A stretch of DNA of 25,901 nt from Bacillota bacterium. Lineage in GTDB: Bacteria; Bacillota; Clostridia; Christensenellales; CAG-138. This document shows positions 1-6,392 of this stretch, in pieces. Made by a program: the position numbers and the translations under genes. Position 1 is the stretch's first letter; every line of letters starts with the position of its first letter. Where the stretch lies: assembly GCA_023399275.1 (NCBI GenBank), contig JAEWQH010000035.1:1-25901 (forward strand). Reading direction: 5' to 3'. The notes under the pieces were generated by a model that had not been told where the DNA came from, searched no databases, and was given only the letters and a program-made list of their open reading frames with translations.

Positions 1-311
1 ACGTATAGCTTGCGCGCAGCTTCGATGTTTTCGAGCGAAGGGTTTGGCTCTACGCCGTCGTAGACCACGCCCTGCAGCCCCGCGGCATCGCAGGCGGCGA
101 AGAAGGAATCAAGCTGGCCGATCTTGCGGGAGACGGTACCCGTGATGATCAGCGCTTTTCCAAGCCCGCTGCGCTTGATGTGTGCGGGCAGCAGCTTGAT
201 ACTCCCCGCCCCGGTGAGCAGCTCGGGCGCCCGCCATGGCATCAGGCGCATGCCTGTTGTGAGCACGAACTGGAATATGCGATACCCTATCTTTTTCAGC
301 GTCCAAAGCAT
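1..311 (-). CDS. Iron-containing alcohol dehydrogenase, N-terminal part (cut by window edge)
   Basis: Reading the minus strand from an ATG at 311 gives 103 codons without a stop before the window ends. The product begins MLWTLKKIGYRIFQF and continues with PELLTGAGSIKLLP, GKALIITG and a YDGVEPNPSLENI segment. This is the N-terminal nucleotide-binding half of the iron-dependent (type III) alcohol dehydrogenase family, cytoplasmic NAD(P)-dependent enzymes that interconvert alcohols and aldehydes or ketones. The metal-binding C-terminal half lies outside the window, so the metal ligands cannot be checked. The start is supported by an AGGAGG ribosome binding site nine bases upstream and by a promoter at 362-390. 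Family membership is fairly secure; the substrate cannot be inferred. Confidence 0.85.
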   Translation of the reverse strand, partial: MLWTLKKIGYRIFQFVLTTGMRLMPWRAPELLTGAGSIKLLPAHIKRSGLGKALIITGTVSRKIGQLDSFFAACDAAGLQGVVYDGVEPNPSLENIEAARKLY

Positions 312-361
312 GGTTGCATGCCTCCTGATTCTTGTCGTTGCGTCCCTTGTCTTCACCGAGT

Positions 362-390
362 ATTGTAACACGCGCGGAGGTCGACCGCAA
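362..390 (-). promoter_or_regulatory. Sigma-A-type promoter for the alcohol dehydrogenase gene
   Basis: On the minus strand a -35 element TTGCGG (385-390) is followed after 17 bases by a -10 element TACAAT (362-367). The -10 matches consensus at five of six positions and the -35 at three. Transcription would start near 355, leaving a leader of about 45 bases before the ATG at 311. This is a sequence match only. Confidence 0.55.
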
Positions 391-543
391 TCGGCGTACG
401 CCGTAGATTACAGGCGCGCTTCATAGGGAAGCCGCCCGGGTGCATGCGATTTGACTTCGAATGTGCCCTGCTGAATTTTTACCAAACGATCCTGTGAAAC
501 GAATCGGCGTTGTATATACATAAAATCGAAAAAACGCGGATTT

Positions 544-603
544 AGTCGATTAATCTCGAAGAATGGCGGAATCGTTGAAATTTGATATTATGTAGATTAA
601 TGT
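544..603 (+). promoter_or_regulatory. Candidate promoter with Spo0A-box-like elements for the Spo0A-domain gene
   Basis: The 329-base gap 312-640 between divergent genes contains no coding region I can support. Its right half is AT-rich. A -10-like TATTAT lies at 586-591 with no good -35 element at 17 bases. Two sites resemble the Spo0A box TGTCGAA just upstream: AGTCGAT (544-550, five of seven) and TCTCGAA (554-560, six of seven). A TTGAAA at 575-580 with a poor TAATGT at 598-603 is an alternative sigma-A promoter. An activator box in place of a good -35 would fit an activator-dependent promoter, but this is inference. Confidence 0.35.
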
Positions 604-640
604 CTGTTTAGGGGTAAAATCTGACAGGAGGATAGACGAT

Positions 641-967
641 GTGAGGTCAAAGATCGATCAGGAATTGCTCAGGCTCGGCGCTCCGACGGGGCGCCTTGGT
701 TACGTGCAGATGGCGATGACGCTCGAGCTCATCATGCAGGAGGAGCAGGTGACCAGCACAACGCGCGTGTTGTACCCGAAAGTTGCGGAGCGCTGCGACA
801 CCAAACCTGCGCGTATCGAGCGCAATGTGCGAGAGGAGATCAAGGCCATCTGGAACTTCGGAAATCAAAAACGGCTTGATCAGCTCTTTATCAACCGCGG
901 AAAATATCCGCCGGGAAACAAGGAGTTCTTGTATACGATCGCACGGTATCTGCAGCAAAACAGCTGA
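641..967 (+). CDS. Stand-alone Spo0A C-terminal (effector) domain protein
   Basis: The 108-residue product aligns over nearly its whole length with the C-terminal DNA-binding domain of Spo0A, the sporulation master regulator. Shared features are an LGAPTGRLGYVQM opening, a TRVLYPKVAERC segment, the recognition-helix region TKPARIERNVREEIKAIW and a PGNKEFLYTIARYL end. The arginines and glutamate that I recall contacting the 0A box in Bacillus Spo0A (the RxERxxR pattern) are kept. There is no phosphoacceptor receiver domain and no remnant of one upstream, so activity cannot be controlled by the usual phosphorelay. The start is GTG at 641, with AGGAGG at 626-631. An ATG at 639 runs straight into TGA and cannot be the start. 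It is probably a small transcription regulator; its targets are unknown. Confidence 0.85.
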   Translation: MRSKIDQELLRLGAPTGRLGYVQMAMTLELIMQEEQVTSTTRVLYPKVAERCDTKPARIERNVREEIKAIWNFGNQKRLDQLFINRGKYPPGNKEFLYTIARYLQQNS

Positions 968-978
968 CCGGGCGACAG

Positions 979-1018
979 GGGAGCGGGGCGGAGAACCGGT
1001 GGTCGACGCCCCGCTCCC
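979..1018. terminator. Hairpin between convergent genes, likely bidirectional terminator
   Basis: A perfect 12-bp GC-rich stem (979-990 with 1007-1018) encloses a 16-base loop, directly after the Spo0A-domain gene and facing the end of the convergent activase gene. The tail after the stem has only a short T-poor stretch (TCGTTG), so termination efficiency is uncertain. Confidence 0.6.
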
Positions 1019-1070
1019 TCGTTGCGTGACACGTCTGAATGCAGGGCGGCTTGCCTGCTTGGCCGCTTGC

Positions 1071-2003
1071 TCAAGATTGGTTTGCGGATGCATCCATGGC
1101 GCGAATGTCTGCGCAAGCACGGGTGTCTCTTGCAATCGCGAGCAGTTCCTCCATGTGCCGGCGTGAGACCGAAGGCGTTTGCTTAAACGTCCAGTCGATA
1201 CCGAGCTGTTCATACCGCTGCGCATTACGGTTGCTGAACGGGCGGAGCTCCCAGCGCTCTGCCCCGCCAATTGCGCCGATGCGGCTGCCGATGGCGCGGA
1301 TGTTTTCCTTCGAATCCGTCGCGCCGGGGATGATCGGTGTGCGGATCCAGAGCCGGCCGCTGCCCTTGGCCCAGAGTGCCGCGATGCCGAGGTTTCGCAG
1401 GATCATCGCGTTGCCGCGCCCTGTCCAGCGCTTGTGTGCCACGCTGTCCATGAGCTTGAGGTCGAAGAGCAGCACGTCCGTATACGGCAGCGCCGCCTGC
1501 AGTTGCTCGGGAAAGAGCATCCCGCTGGTGTGGACCGCGGTCTGAACGCCGGCCTGCTTGAGCAGGCGCAGCAACTCCACTGCGCCTTCCTGAAGCAGCG
1601 CTTCGCCGCCGGTCAGGGTGACGCCCCCGTCGCGGCCGAACGACGCGCTGTCCTGAATCAGCTCGTGCAGCAACGCCTCCGGTTCCGCGTCTATGCCGAG
1701 ACACTCCAGCGCGCGCGAAGGGCAGGCGGAGACGCAGGCGCAGCAGCCTGTGCAGAGCCTGCGGTCGATGTGCACGCCCGATTCATCCCGGGTGAGGCCA
1801 TCGTTTGGGCAGACGCCGTCGCAGGCGCCGCAGGCGACGCAGTACGAGGGGAGCCAGCGCACCTGAAATCTCTTTGCGATGCTCTCGGGCGTGTGGCACC
1901 AGGCGCATGCGAGCGAGCAGCCCTTGAATACGAGCGCAGTGCGCGATCCCGGGCCGTCCTCGCCGGACATGCGGCGGATATCGAGGTAGCGGATTTTTGT
2001 CAT
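1071..2003 (-). CDS. Glycyl-radical-enzyme activating protein (radical SAM, with two 4Fe-4S ferredoxin motifs)
   Basis: The 310-residue product has the radical SAM cluster motif C29-x3-C33-x2-C36 (GCSLACAWCHTPE). An inserted bacterial-ferredoxin module follows with C55/C58/C61/C65-P and C84/C87/C90/C94-P, and then the SAM-binding GGVTLTGGEALLQ around 126-138. This layout is typical of activases that use a 5'-deoxyadenosyl radical to install the glycyl radical on partner enzymes such as diol or glycerol dehydratases, choline lyase or hydroxyproline dehydratase. The plain pyruvate formate-lyase activase lacks the ferredoxin insert. No glycyl-radical enzyme lies beside it here, so the partner is encoded elsewhere or the gene serves a remote enzyme. 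The ribosome binding site before the ATG at 2003 is weak. It is oriented after the endonuclease IV gene with a 153-base gap. Confidence 0.88.
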   Translation of the reverse strand: MTKIRYLDIRRMSGEDGPGSRTALVFKGCSLACAWCHTPESIAKRFQVRWLPSYCVACGACDGVCPNDGLTRDESGVHIDRRLCTGCCACVSACPSRALECLGIDAEPEALLHELIQDSASFGRDGGVTLTGGEALLQEGAVELLRLLKQAGVQTAVHTSGMLFPEQLQAALPYTDVLLFDLKLMDSVAHKRWTGRGNAMILRNLGIAALWAKGSGRLWIRTPIIPGATDSKENIRAIGSRIGAIGGAERWELRPFSNRNAQRYEQLGIDWTFKQTPSVSRRHMEELLAIARDTRACADIRAMDASANQS

Positions 2004-2156
2004 GTCAATACCAAGTTGTCTTCTCTCAATGCAAAATTATTACTTCAGCGTCCGGCCGGTCGGCGGCCGCAATCAAAAAGATAACGGATTGCGGTCTTGG
2101 CGTCAACCGCCGCAGCAAAAGTTTCACGCTTGGATGCGGTGCAGCGCGCTTGCGGC

Positions 2157-2993
2157 TTATGCACGCAGCAGGCGGATCTCGTCCCCGTGCCCCGACGGCT
2201 CGTTCGGCGTTTCGAGGATCATCGACAGCCCGGCAAGCGCCGGGTGGTGTACGACGCGGCGCATGGCCTCGAGGCCGATGAACCCTTCGCCGATGCGCGC
2301 GTGCCGGTCTTTGCCGCAGCCGAGGTCAAAGAGGCTGTCGTTGATGTGCAGCGCGCGCAGACGATCGAGCCCGATGATGCGGTCAAACTGCGTCAGCACG
2401 CCGTCCAGGTCGTTTTTTACGTCGTATCCCGCGGCGAATACATGGCAGGTATCCAGGCAGACAGCGACTTTCTGCGCAAGCTGGATTCGGCCGAGCAGCT
2501 CCGCGATCTGTTCAAACCGGCCGCCGATCTCTGAGCCGCCGCTGGACATGGTCTCGATCAGCACCGTCGTGCGCTGCTGCTGCGTCAGCACATCGTTGAG
2601 CAGTTCGGCCGTCAGGCGGATGCCCGCTTCAGCGCCTTGTCCAACGTGACTGCCAGGGTGAAAGTTGTAGACGTTGTTTGGGAAGGACTCCATGCGTGCA
2701 AGATCTTCAGCAAAGCAGCGGTAAGCAAAATCGCGCACCTTTGCGTCGGCCGAGCAGGGGTTGAGCGTATACGGCGCGTGGGCGACAAGCGTGCCGAAGC
2801 GGTTCTCGCGGCAGAGCGCATTGAGCGCTTCCGCGTCTGCCGGATCGATGGCTCTTGCCCCGCCGCCGCGAGGGTTTCGGGTGAAAAACTGAAATGTGTT
2901 TGCGCCGATGGAGAGGGCGACGCGCCCCGCCGCCGCATAACCCTTGGCGTTGCTCAGATGGCAGCCAAGATAGAGCGTTGTTTCTTTCATCAT
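2157..2993 (-). CDS. nfo: Endonuclease IV (AP endonuclease)
   Basis: The 278-residue TIM-barrel enzyme cleaves DNA 5' of abasic sites in base-excision repair. All nine zinc ligands of the family can be assigned: H72 (VAHAPY), H112 (NFHPGSH), E147 (LIETMSS), D181 and H184 (CLDTCHVFAAGYD), H216 (ALHINDS), D229 and H231 (KDRHARIGEGFIG) and E261 (ILETPNE). The length is normal for the family. Two consecutive ATG codons (2993 and 2990) are possible starts; the AAGGA upstream is better spaced for the second, which would shorten the protein by one residue. The gene is transcribed away from the FabG-like reductase across a gap of about 70 bases. I see no convincing promoter for it in that gap. Confidence 0.95.
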   Translation of the reverse strand: MMKETTLYLGCHLSNAKGYAAAGRVALSIGANTFQFFTRNPRGGGARAIDPADAEALNALCRENRFGTLVAHAPYTLNPCSADAKVRDFAYRCFAEDLARMESFPNNVYNFHPGSHVGQGAEAGIRLTAELLNDVLTQQQRTTVLIETMSSGGSEIGGRFEQIAELLGRIQLAQKVAVCLDTCHVFAAGYDVKNDLDGVLTQFDRIIGLDRLRALHINDSLFDLGCGKDRHARIGEGFIGLEAMRRVVHHPALAGLSMILETPNEPSGHGDEIRLLRA

Positions 2994-3026
2994 TTTCCTT
3001 TTCCGCCGGATTCTGGCCCATTCGCG

Positions 3027-3055
3027 TTGCGCGCGCGCGGCGCGTTTGCTAGAAT
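3027..3055 (+). promoter_or_regulatory. Promoter placing the transcription start on the ATG of the reductase gene
   Basis: A -35-like TTGCGC (3027-3032), a 17-base spacer and a -10 TAGAAT (3050-3055) preceded by TG one base upstream (3047-3048) form an extended -10 promoter. The usual start, seven bases after the -10, falls on the A of the ATG at 3062. No Shine-Dalgarno sequence is present, so the transcript is probably leaderless. Confidence 0.6.
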
Positions 3056-3061
3056 GTGCGT

Positions 3062-3799
3062 ATGAAGCATACGGTTTTGATCACGGGCTCCTCGCGCGGC
3101 ATCGGCGCGGGCATCGCGCGGCGCTTCGCCAGAGAAGGGCACCGCGTTGCGATTCACTATCATGAGAGCGCCGATGCGGCACTGGCGCTGCTGCGCGAGC
3201 TTACAAACGCGGGCTGCTCCGCCATGCTCGTGCAGGGAGACGTCTCCGATGAACAGCAGACGGAGCAGATCGTTTCGTGCGTGAGCGGGCGCTTTGGCTT
3301 TATAGATGTGCTCGTAAACAATGCCGGCATCGCGCTGCCGACGCAGCTTGTCACCCAGACCCCGCTGGCCGACTGGGACCGTGTGATGCGCACGAACGCG
3401 ACGGGCATGTTCCTCGTCTCCAACGCCGTTTTGCCGGCTATGATCCGCAAGAAACGCGGCGCGATCGTGAATATCTCCTCCATGTGGGGGGTGACGGGCG
3501 GGTCCTGCGAGGTGGCGTACTCCGCCTCGAAGGCGGCGGTGATCGGCTTTACCAAGGCGCTGGCAAAAGAGGTCGCGCCGAGCGGCATCCGCGTCAACTG
3601 CGTGGCGCCCGGCTTCGTGACGACCGATATGACGCGCGGCTTTGACGAGGGCGAGATCGCCTGCATCTGCCAAGAGACGCCGTTGCTGCGCGCCGGTACG
3701 CCTGAGGATGTCGCATCCGCAGTGCTGTTTCTCGCCTCGGAGGAGTCCTCGTTCATCACCGGGCAGGTGCTCAGCGTGGACGGGGGGCGCTGCATCTGA
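3062..3799 (+). CDS. Short-chain dehydrogenase/reductase, FabG-like
   Basis: The 245-residue product is a classical SDR with a Rossmann fold. It carries the cofactor motif TGSSRGIG (residues 8-15), NNAG (86-89), an active-site serine in NISSMWG (about 140), and Y153-x3-K157 in the YSASK motif. A PGFVTTDM segment and the C-terminal SFITGQVLSVDGG are typical of 3-oxoacyl-[acyl-carrier-protein] reductases. Because it is alone and far from the plsX-acpP genes, it may act on another keto substrate, so no gene symbol is given. The ATG at 3062 was chosen over a GTG at 3056 because the GTG begins just after the -10 box and would probably lie upstream of the transcript. A 6-bp hairpin (3800-3816) without a T run follows the stop. 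Confidence 0.88.
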   Translation: MKHTVLITGSSRGIGAGIARRFAREGHRVAIHYHESADAALALLRELTNAGCSAMLVQGDVSDEQQTEQIVSCVSGRFGFIDVLVNNAGIALPTQLVTQTPLADWDRVMRTNATGMFLVSNAVLPAMIRKKRGAIVNISSMWGVTGGSCEVAYSASKAAVIGFTKALAKEVAPSGIRVNCVAPGFVTTDMTRGFDEGEIACICQETPLLRAGTPEDVASAVLFLASEESSFITGQVLSVDGGRCI

Positions 3800-3890
3800 T
3801 GCGGCGCGCTGCCGCAAGCACATTGTAGCACACAACCGCGCCAAGCAGCGCAGAATTGACCGCAGCGGAAAGAGAACGACGATGCCGGTA

Positions 3891-3969
3891 TTTTCCCGAC
3901 GAAATGCTTCTTGGCTGAATTTGCGGGAAAAAACTTGCAAATGTGGAAAAATGCTGCTATACTTTCCCG
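3891..3969. repeat. Three TTTCCCG elements around the rimP promoter
   Basis: TTTTCCCG (3891-3898), its exact complement CGGGAAAA (3924-3931) and TTTCCCG (3963-3969) surround the promoter. The second ends three bases before the -35 element. The third begins on the last base of the -10. Centre-to-centre distances are about 32 and 39 bases. They could be operator half-sites or chance; no regulator is known for them. Confidence 0.35.
3935..3963 (+). promoter_or_regulatory. Main promoter of the rimP-nusA-infB operon
   Basis: TTGCAA (3935-3940), a 17-base spacer and TATACT (3958-3963) make a good sigma-A-type promoter. Transcription would start near 3970, giving a leader of about 120 bases that contains the terminator-like hairpin at 3995-4023. 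The 3800-3934 stretch before it holds no gene I can support. Confidence 0.75.
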
Positions 3970-3994
3970 TGTTGGATGATTGAACTTTTAGCGG

Positions 3995-4023
3995 AGAGTG
4001 GGCGAAACCCACTCTTTCGTTTT
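3995..4023 (+). terminator. Terminator-like hairpin in the rimP leader (possible attenuator)
   Basis: An 8-bp perfect stem, AGAGTGGG (3995-4002) with CCCACTCT (4008-4015), closes a five-base loop and is followed by TTCGTTTT. It lies between the promoter and rimP, so unconditional termination would silence the operon. Similar GTGGG/CCCAC hairpins sit upstream of rimP in many Firmicutes, as I recall. A role in attenuation, perhaps sensed by NusA, is inference. Confidence 0.65.
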
Positions 4024-4089
4024 GAAGGGTGCTTTTCTGCCCGCCGCAAGCGAAAAAACCGCGGCGTGGCGGGGATTGTGAGGAAGCGA

Positions 4090-4542
4090 TTGAACACGGC
4101 GCAAAAGGTGGAGCAGCTGCTCGGGCAGACCGTTTCGGAGCTCGGCTTTGAGCTTTGCGATGTGGAGTTTGCCAAGGAATATGGGGACTGGGTGCTCACG
4201 CTGTATATCGATCAACCGGGCGGCGTGACCATAGACGACTGCGAGCGCGTCAGCCGCGCGGTCGACCCCATTCTCGACGAAGCAGACCCCATCGAGCAGG
4301 CGTATATGCTCTCTGTCTCTTCGCTCGGGCTCGACCGGCCGCTCAAAAAAGACGCAGACTTTGCCCGAAATATCGGAAAGCGCATCGAGATCAAGCTCTT
4401 TGCGCCGAAGGACGGCAAAAAGGCGTTTGTGGGCGAGTTGATTCGTTTTGATGAAAGCAGCGTCGTTGTTCGGCTCGACGGCGGCGAACTGACGCTTGAG
4501 CGCAAGGCGATCGCGCTTGCGCGGCCGGAGCTGGTTTTTTAA
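4090..4542 (+). CDS. rimP: Ribosome maturation factor RimP
   Basis: RimP assists assembly of the 30S ribosomal subunit. The 150-residue product has the family's N-terminal domain (ELGFELCDVEF, DDCERVSRAVDPILDE, LSVSSLGLDRPLK) and an SH3-like C-terminal domain (KRIEIKLFAP to ALARPEL). It directly precedes nusA, the usual order. I chose the TTG at 4090 because AGGAAG lies a few bases upstream and the protein then starts MNTAQKVEQLL at the normal length. A GTG at 4078, four codons earlier, is the alternative. The open frame runs further upstream, but that part lies over the hairpin leader and resembles no protein. Confidence 0.92.
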   Translation: MNTAQKVEQLLGQTVSELGFELCDVEFAKEYGDWVLTLYIDQPGGVTIDDCERVSRAVDPILDEADPIEQAYMLSVSSLGLDRPLKKDADFARNIGKRIEIKLFAPKDGKKAFVGELIRFDESSVVVRLDGGELTLERKAIALARPELVF

Positions 4543-4616
4543 GGCGCCGCATTCGCGGCTGACGGGCCGGCGGCGGTGCGTTTTCACACGGGATTATTTG
4601 TAAGGAGTACGATAGG

Positions 4617-5702
4617 ATGAACACAGAGTTTGTCGAAGCATTGAGTGCGCTGGAGAAGGAACGCGGCATCAGCAAGGATGTGCTGATTCTCGCCATCGAA
4701 GCGGCGCTGACCTCGGCCTATAAGCGCAACTACGGCGCGACCGCGAACGTGCGCGCGCAGATCGACCCGAACAGCGGGGATTTTCGCATCTACGCTTCCA
4801 AGACGGTTGTGGAAGAGGTCGAAAACCCGATCAACGAGATCTCGCTTGCGGACGCAAAGCGCGTCAACATGCTCTACGAGGTGGGTGACGTGCTCGAGGA
4901 AGAGGTTAAGACCAAGGAGTTTTCGCGCATCGCGGCGCAGACGGCCAAGCAGGTCGTCGTGCAGCGCATCCGCGAGGCGGAGCGCGGCGTGATCTATGAA
5001 GAGTACGTTGAGAAGGAAAACGAAGTGCTCACCGCCATCGTGCAGCGCGTGGAGAAGGGAAACGTCTATGTCGAGCTCGGCAAGACGGACGGCATCCTGA
5101 CGCCAAACGAGATGATCCCCGGCGAAACCTACGAAAACAACGACCGCATCAAGGTATATGTGCTCGAGGTGCGGAAGGATAGCAAGGGCCCGCAGGTGCT
5201 CGTGAGCCGCACGCACCCCGGTTTGGTCAAGCGCCTCTTCGAACTGGAGGTGCCCGAGATCCAGACCGGCGTGGTGCAGATCAAGTCCATCGCGCGCGAG
5301 GCAGGCTTCCGCACAAAGGTCGCCGTGCATTCGACGGATATGCAGGTAGATGCGGTCGGCGCGTGCGTCGGCCAGCGCGGAACGCGCGTGGAGCGCATCG
5401 TAAACGAACTGCACAACGAAAAGATCGATATCATCGAGTGGGATTCCGACTCTGCGGTGTATATCGCAAAGGCGCTCAGCCCCGCGAAGGTGCTGATGGT
5501 GTATATCAACGAAGAAGAGAAGGCCGCCAAGGTCATCGTGCCGGATACGCAGCTTTCGCTTGCCATCGGCAAAGAAGGGCAAAACGCCCGCCTTGCCGCG
5601 AAGCTCACCGGCTGGAAGATCGACATCAAGAGCCAGTCCCAGGCGGAGGAAGCGATGGACGCTTTCTACCGCGAGGACGCGGCGGGAGAAAGCGAGGCGT
5701 AA
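4617..5702 (+). CDS. nusA: Transcription elongation/termination factor NusA
   Basis: The 361-residue product binds RNA polymerase and nascent RNA and modulates pausing, termination and antitermination. An N-terminal polymerase-binding domain (1-130) is followed by an S1 domain (about 137-200, beginning NEVLTAIVQRVEKGNVYVEL). Two KH domains follow, with GQRG at 252-255 and GKEG at 318-321. As usual for Firmicutes, it lacks the acidic C-terminal repeats of the E. coli protein. The ATG at 4617 has TAAGGAG upstream. The 74-base gap after rimP is the longest one early in the operon. If the leader hairpin upstream of rimP is an attenuator, NusA would be a plausible feedback factor. Confidence 0.97.
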   Translation: MNTEFVEALSALEKERGISKDVLILAIEAALTSAYKRNYGATANVRAQIDPNSGDFRIYASKTVVEEVENPINEISLADAKRVNMLYEVGDVLEEEVKTKEFSRIAAQTAKQVVVQRIREAERGVIYEEYVEKENEVLTAIVQRVEKGNVYVELGKTDGILTPNEMIPGETYENNDRIKVYVLEVRKDSKGPQVLVSRTHPGLVKRLFELEVPEIQTGVVQIKSIAREAGFRTKVAVHSTDMQVDAVGACVGQRGTRVERIVNELHNEKIDIIEWDSDSAVYIAKALSPAKVLMVYINEEEKAAKVIVPDTQLSLAIGKEGQNARLAAKLTGWKIDIKSQSQAEEAMDAFYREDAAGESEA

Positions 5703-5705
5703 CGC

Positions 5706-5987
5706 TTGGCCAAGAAGATTCCCATGCGGATGTGCGTCTCCTGCCGGCAGATGCAGCCGAAAAAGGAGCTTGTGCGCGTCGTGCGCACGCCTGAGGGGGC
5801 GGTCATCCTGGATGCGACGGGGCGCGCAAACGGCAGAGGCGCGTACCTGTGCAAACAGAGCGCCTGCCTCGAAAAGGCGATCAAATCCCGCGCGCTGGAG
5901 CGCGCACTGGAGACGAAGATCGAGTCGGAAACATACGAGACGCTGCGTGCGCAGTTTGCAGGATACCATGAACAGCAAGCTGACTAG
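5706..5987 (+). CDS. ylxR: YlxR (DUF448) family RNA-binding protein
   Basis: The 93-residue basic protein contains the family signature MRMCVSCRQMQPKKELVRVVRT and GRANGRGAYLCKQSACLEKA. It is always found between nusA and infB in Firmicutes. The Bacillus homologue has been reported to modulate RNase P (the name RnpM has been used), and I infer a similar RNA-linked role. Cysteines 10 and 13 and two near residue 50 may form a structural site. The start is a TTG at 5706, three bases after the nusA stop, with GAGG in the end of nusA as the likely ribosome binding site. An ATG at 5724 would remove conserved residues. It overlaps the next gene by 20 bases. Confidence 0.9.
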   Translation: MAKKIPMRMCVSCRQMQPKKELVRVVRTPEGAVILDATGRANGRGAYLCKQSACLEKAIKSRALERALETKIESETYETLRAQFAGYHEQQAD

Positions 5988-6276
5988 CGCGATCGGGTTC
6001 GCGATGAAAGCGGGCCGGCTGAAATCCGGCGATTACGTCACTGAGCGGCTTCTGCGCGCAAACGGCGCAAAGCTCGCGCTGATCGACGGCGGCGCTTCGC
6101 CAAACACAAAGCAGCGGTATCGCGGCCTTTGCGAGCGCGGCGGCATCGAGCTGGTCGAGGTAAGCGAGCTTGGCCGCTGGATCGGCAAACCCGGGCGCAT
6201 GGTCGCCGCGGTGACGGACGAGGCGTTTGCGGCGATGATACGCCGCGCGCTCGCGGAACCCGGGCGGGACGCCTGA
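5968..6276 (+). CDS. L7Ae/L30e-family kink-turn RNA-binding protein (YlxQ)
   Basis: This 102-residue protein is of the ribosomal L7Ae/L30e/S12e/Gadd45 family, found between ylxR and infB in Firmicutes. Visible family features are the opening SAIGFAMKAGRLKSGDYV, the ALIDGGASPNTKQRY region and the end ELGRWIGKPGRMVAAVTDEAFAAMI. Homologues bind kink-turn RNA; the cellular target is not established. The ATG at 5968 lies inside ylxR (20-base overlap), so translation is probably coupled. An open frame continues upstream through ylxR and nusA, but that extension is a shadow of those genes. Confidence 0.92.
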   Translation: MNSKLTSAIGFAMKAGRLKSGDYVTERLLRANGAKLALIDGGASPNTKQRYRGLCERGGIELVEVSELGRWIGKPGRMVAAVTDEAFAAMIRRALAEPGRDA

Positions 6277-6281
6277 GCAAG

Positions 6282-6297
6282 CGCCGGTCAACCGGCG
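6282..6297 (+). other. Small hairpin between the L7Ae-family gene and infB
   Basis: CGCCGG (6282-6287) pairs with CCGGCG (6292-6297) around a TCAA loop, just after the L7Ae-family stop codon. No T run follows, so it is unlikely to stop transcription. It might mark an RNA processing site or be chance in GC-rich DNA. Confidence 0.35.
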
Positions 6298-6309
6298 GGA
6301 TAAAACAAT

Positions 6310-6342
6310 ACGACAAACGAACGATAAACGAACGATAAACGA
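6310..6342 (+). repeat. Three tandem 11-bp repeats upstream of infB
   Basis: Three head-to-tail copies occur at 6310-6320 (ACGACAAACGA), 6321-6331 and 6332-6342 (both ACGATAAACGA). Only one base differs. They sit in the 116-base gap before infB, whose own ribosome binding site is weak (GGGGG at 6377-6381). They are A-rich and unpaired in appearance and could act as a translation enhancer; function is unknown. Confidence 0.8.
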
Positions 6343-6392
6343 GCTTCCGCCCCAATACGGCGGACGGCGAAAACGCGGGGGTAACGACGCAA

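Noticed and set aside
312..640. Remnant of a receiver domain for the Spo0A-type gene
   Set aside because: All frames are broken in this stretch, and no DD...D...K receiver motifs appear. The gene also has its own good ribosome binding site.
3943..4089. N-terminal extension of RimP
   Set aside because: The frame is open, but the stretch covers the promoter -10 and the leader hairpin and has no similarity to RimP, whose normal length is reached from 4078-4090.
4584..5978. 464-codon minus-strand frame opposite nusA-ylxR
   Set aside because: It is an antisense shadow of nusA and ylxR with no recognisable domain.
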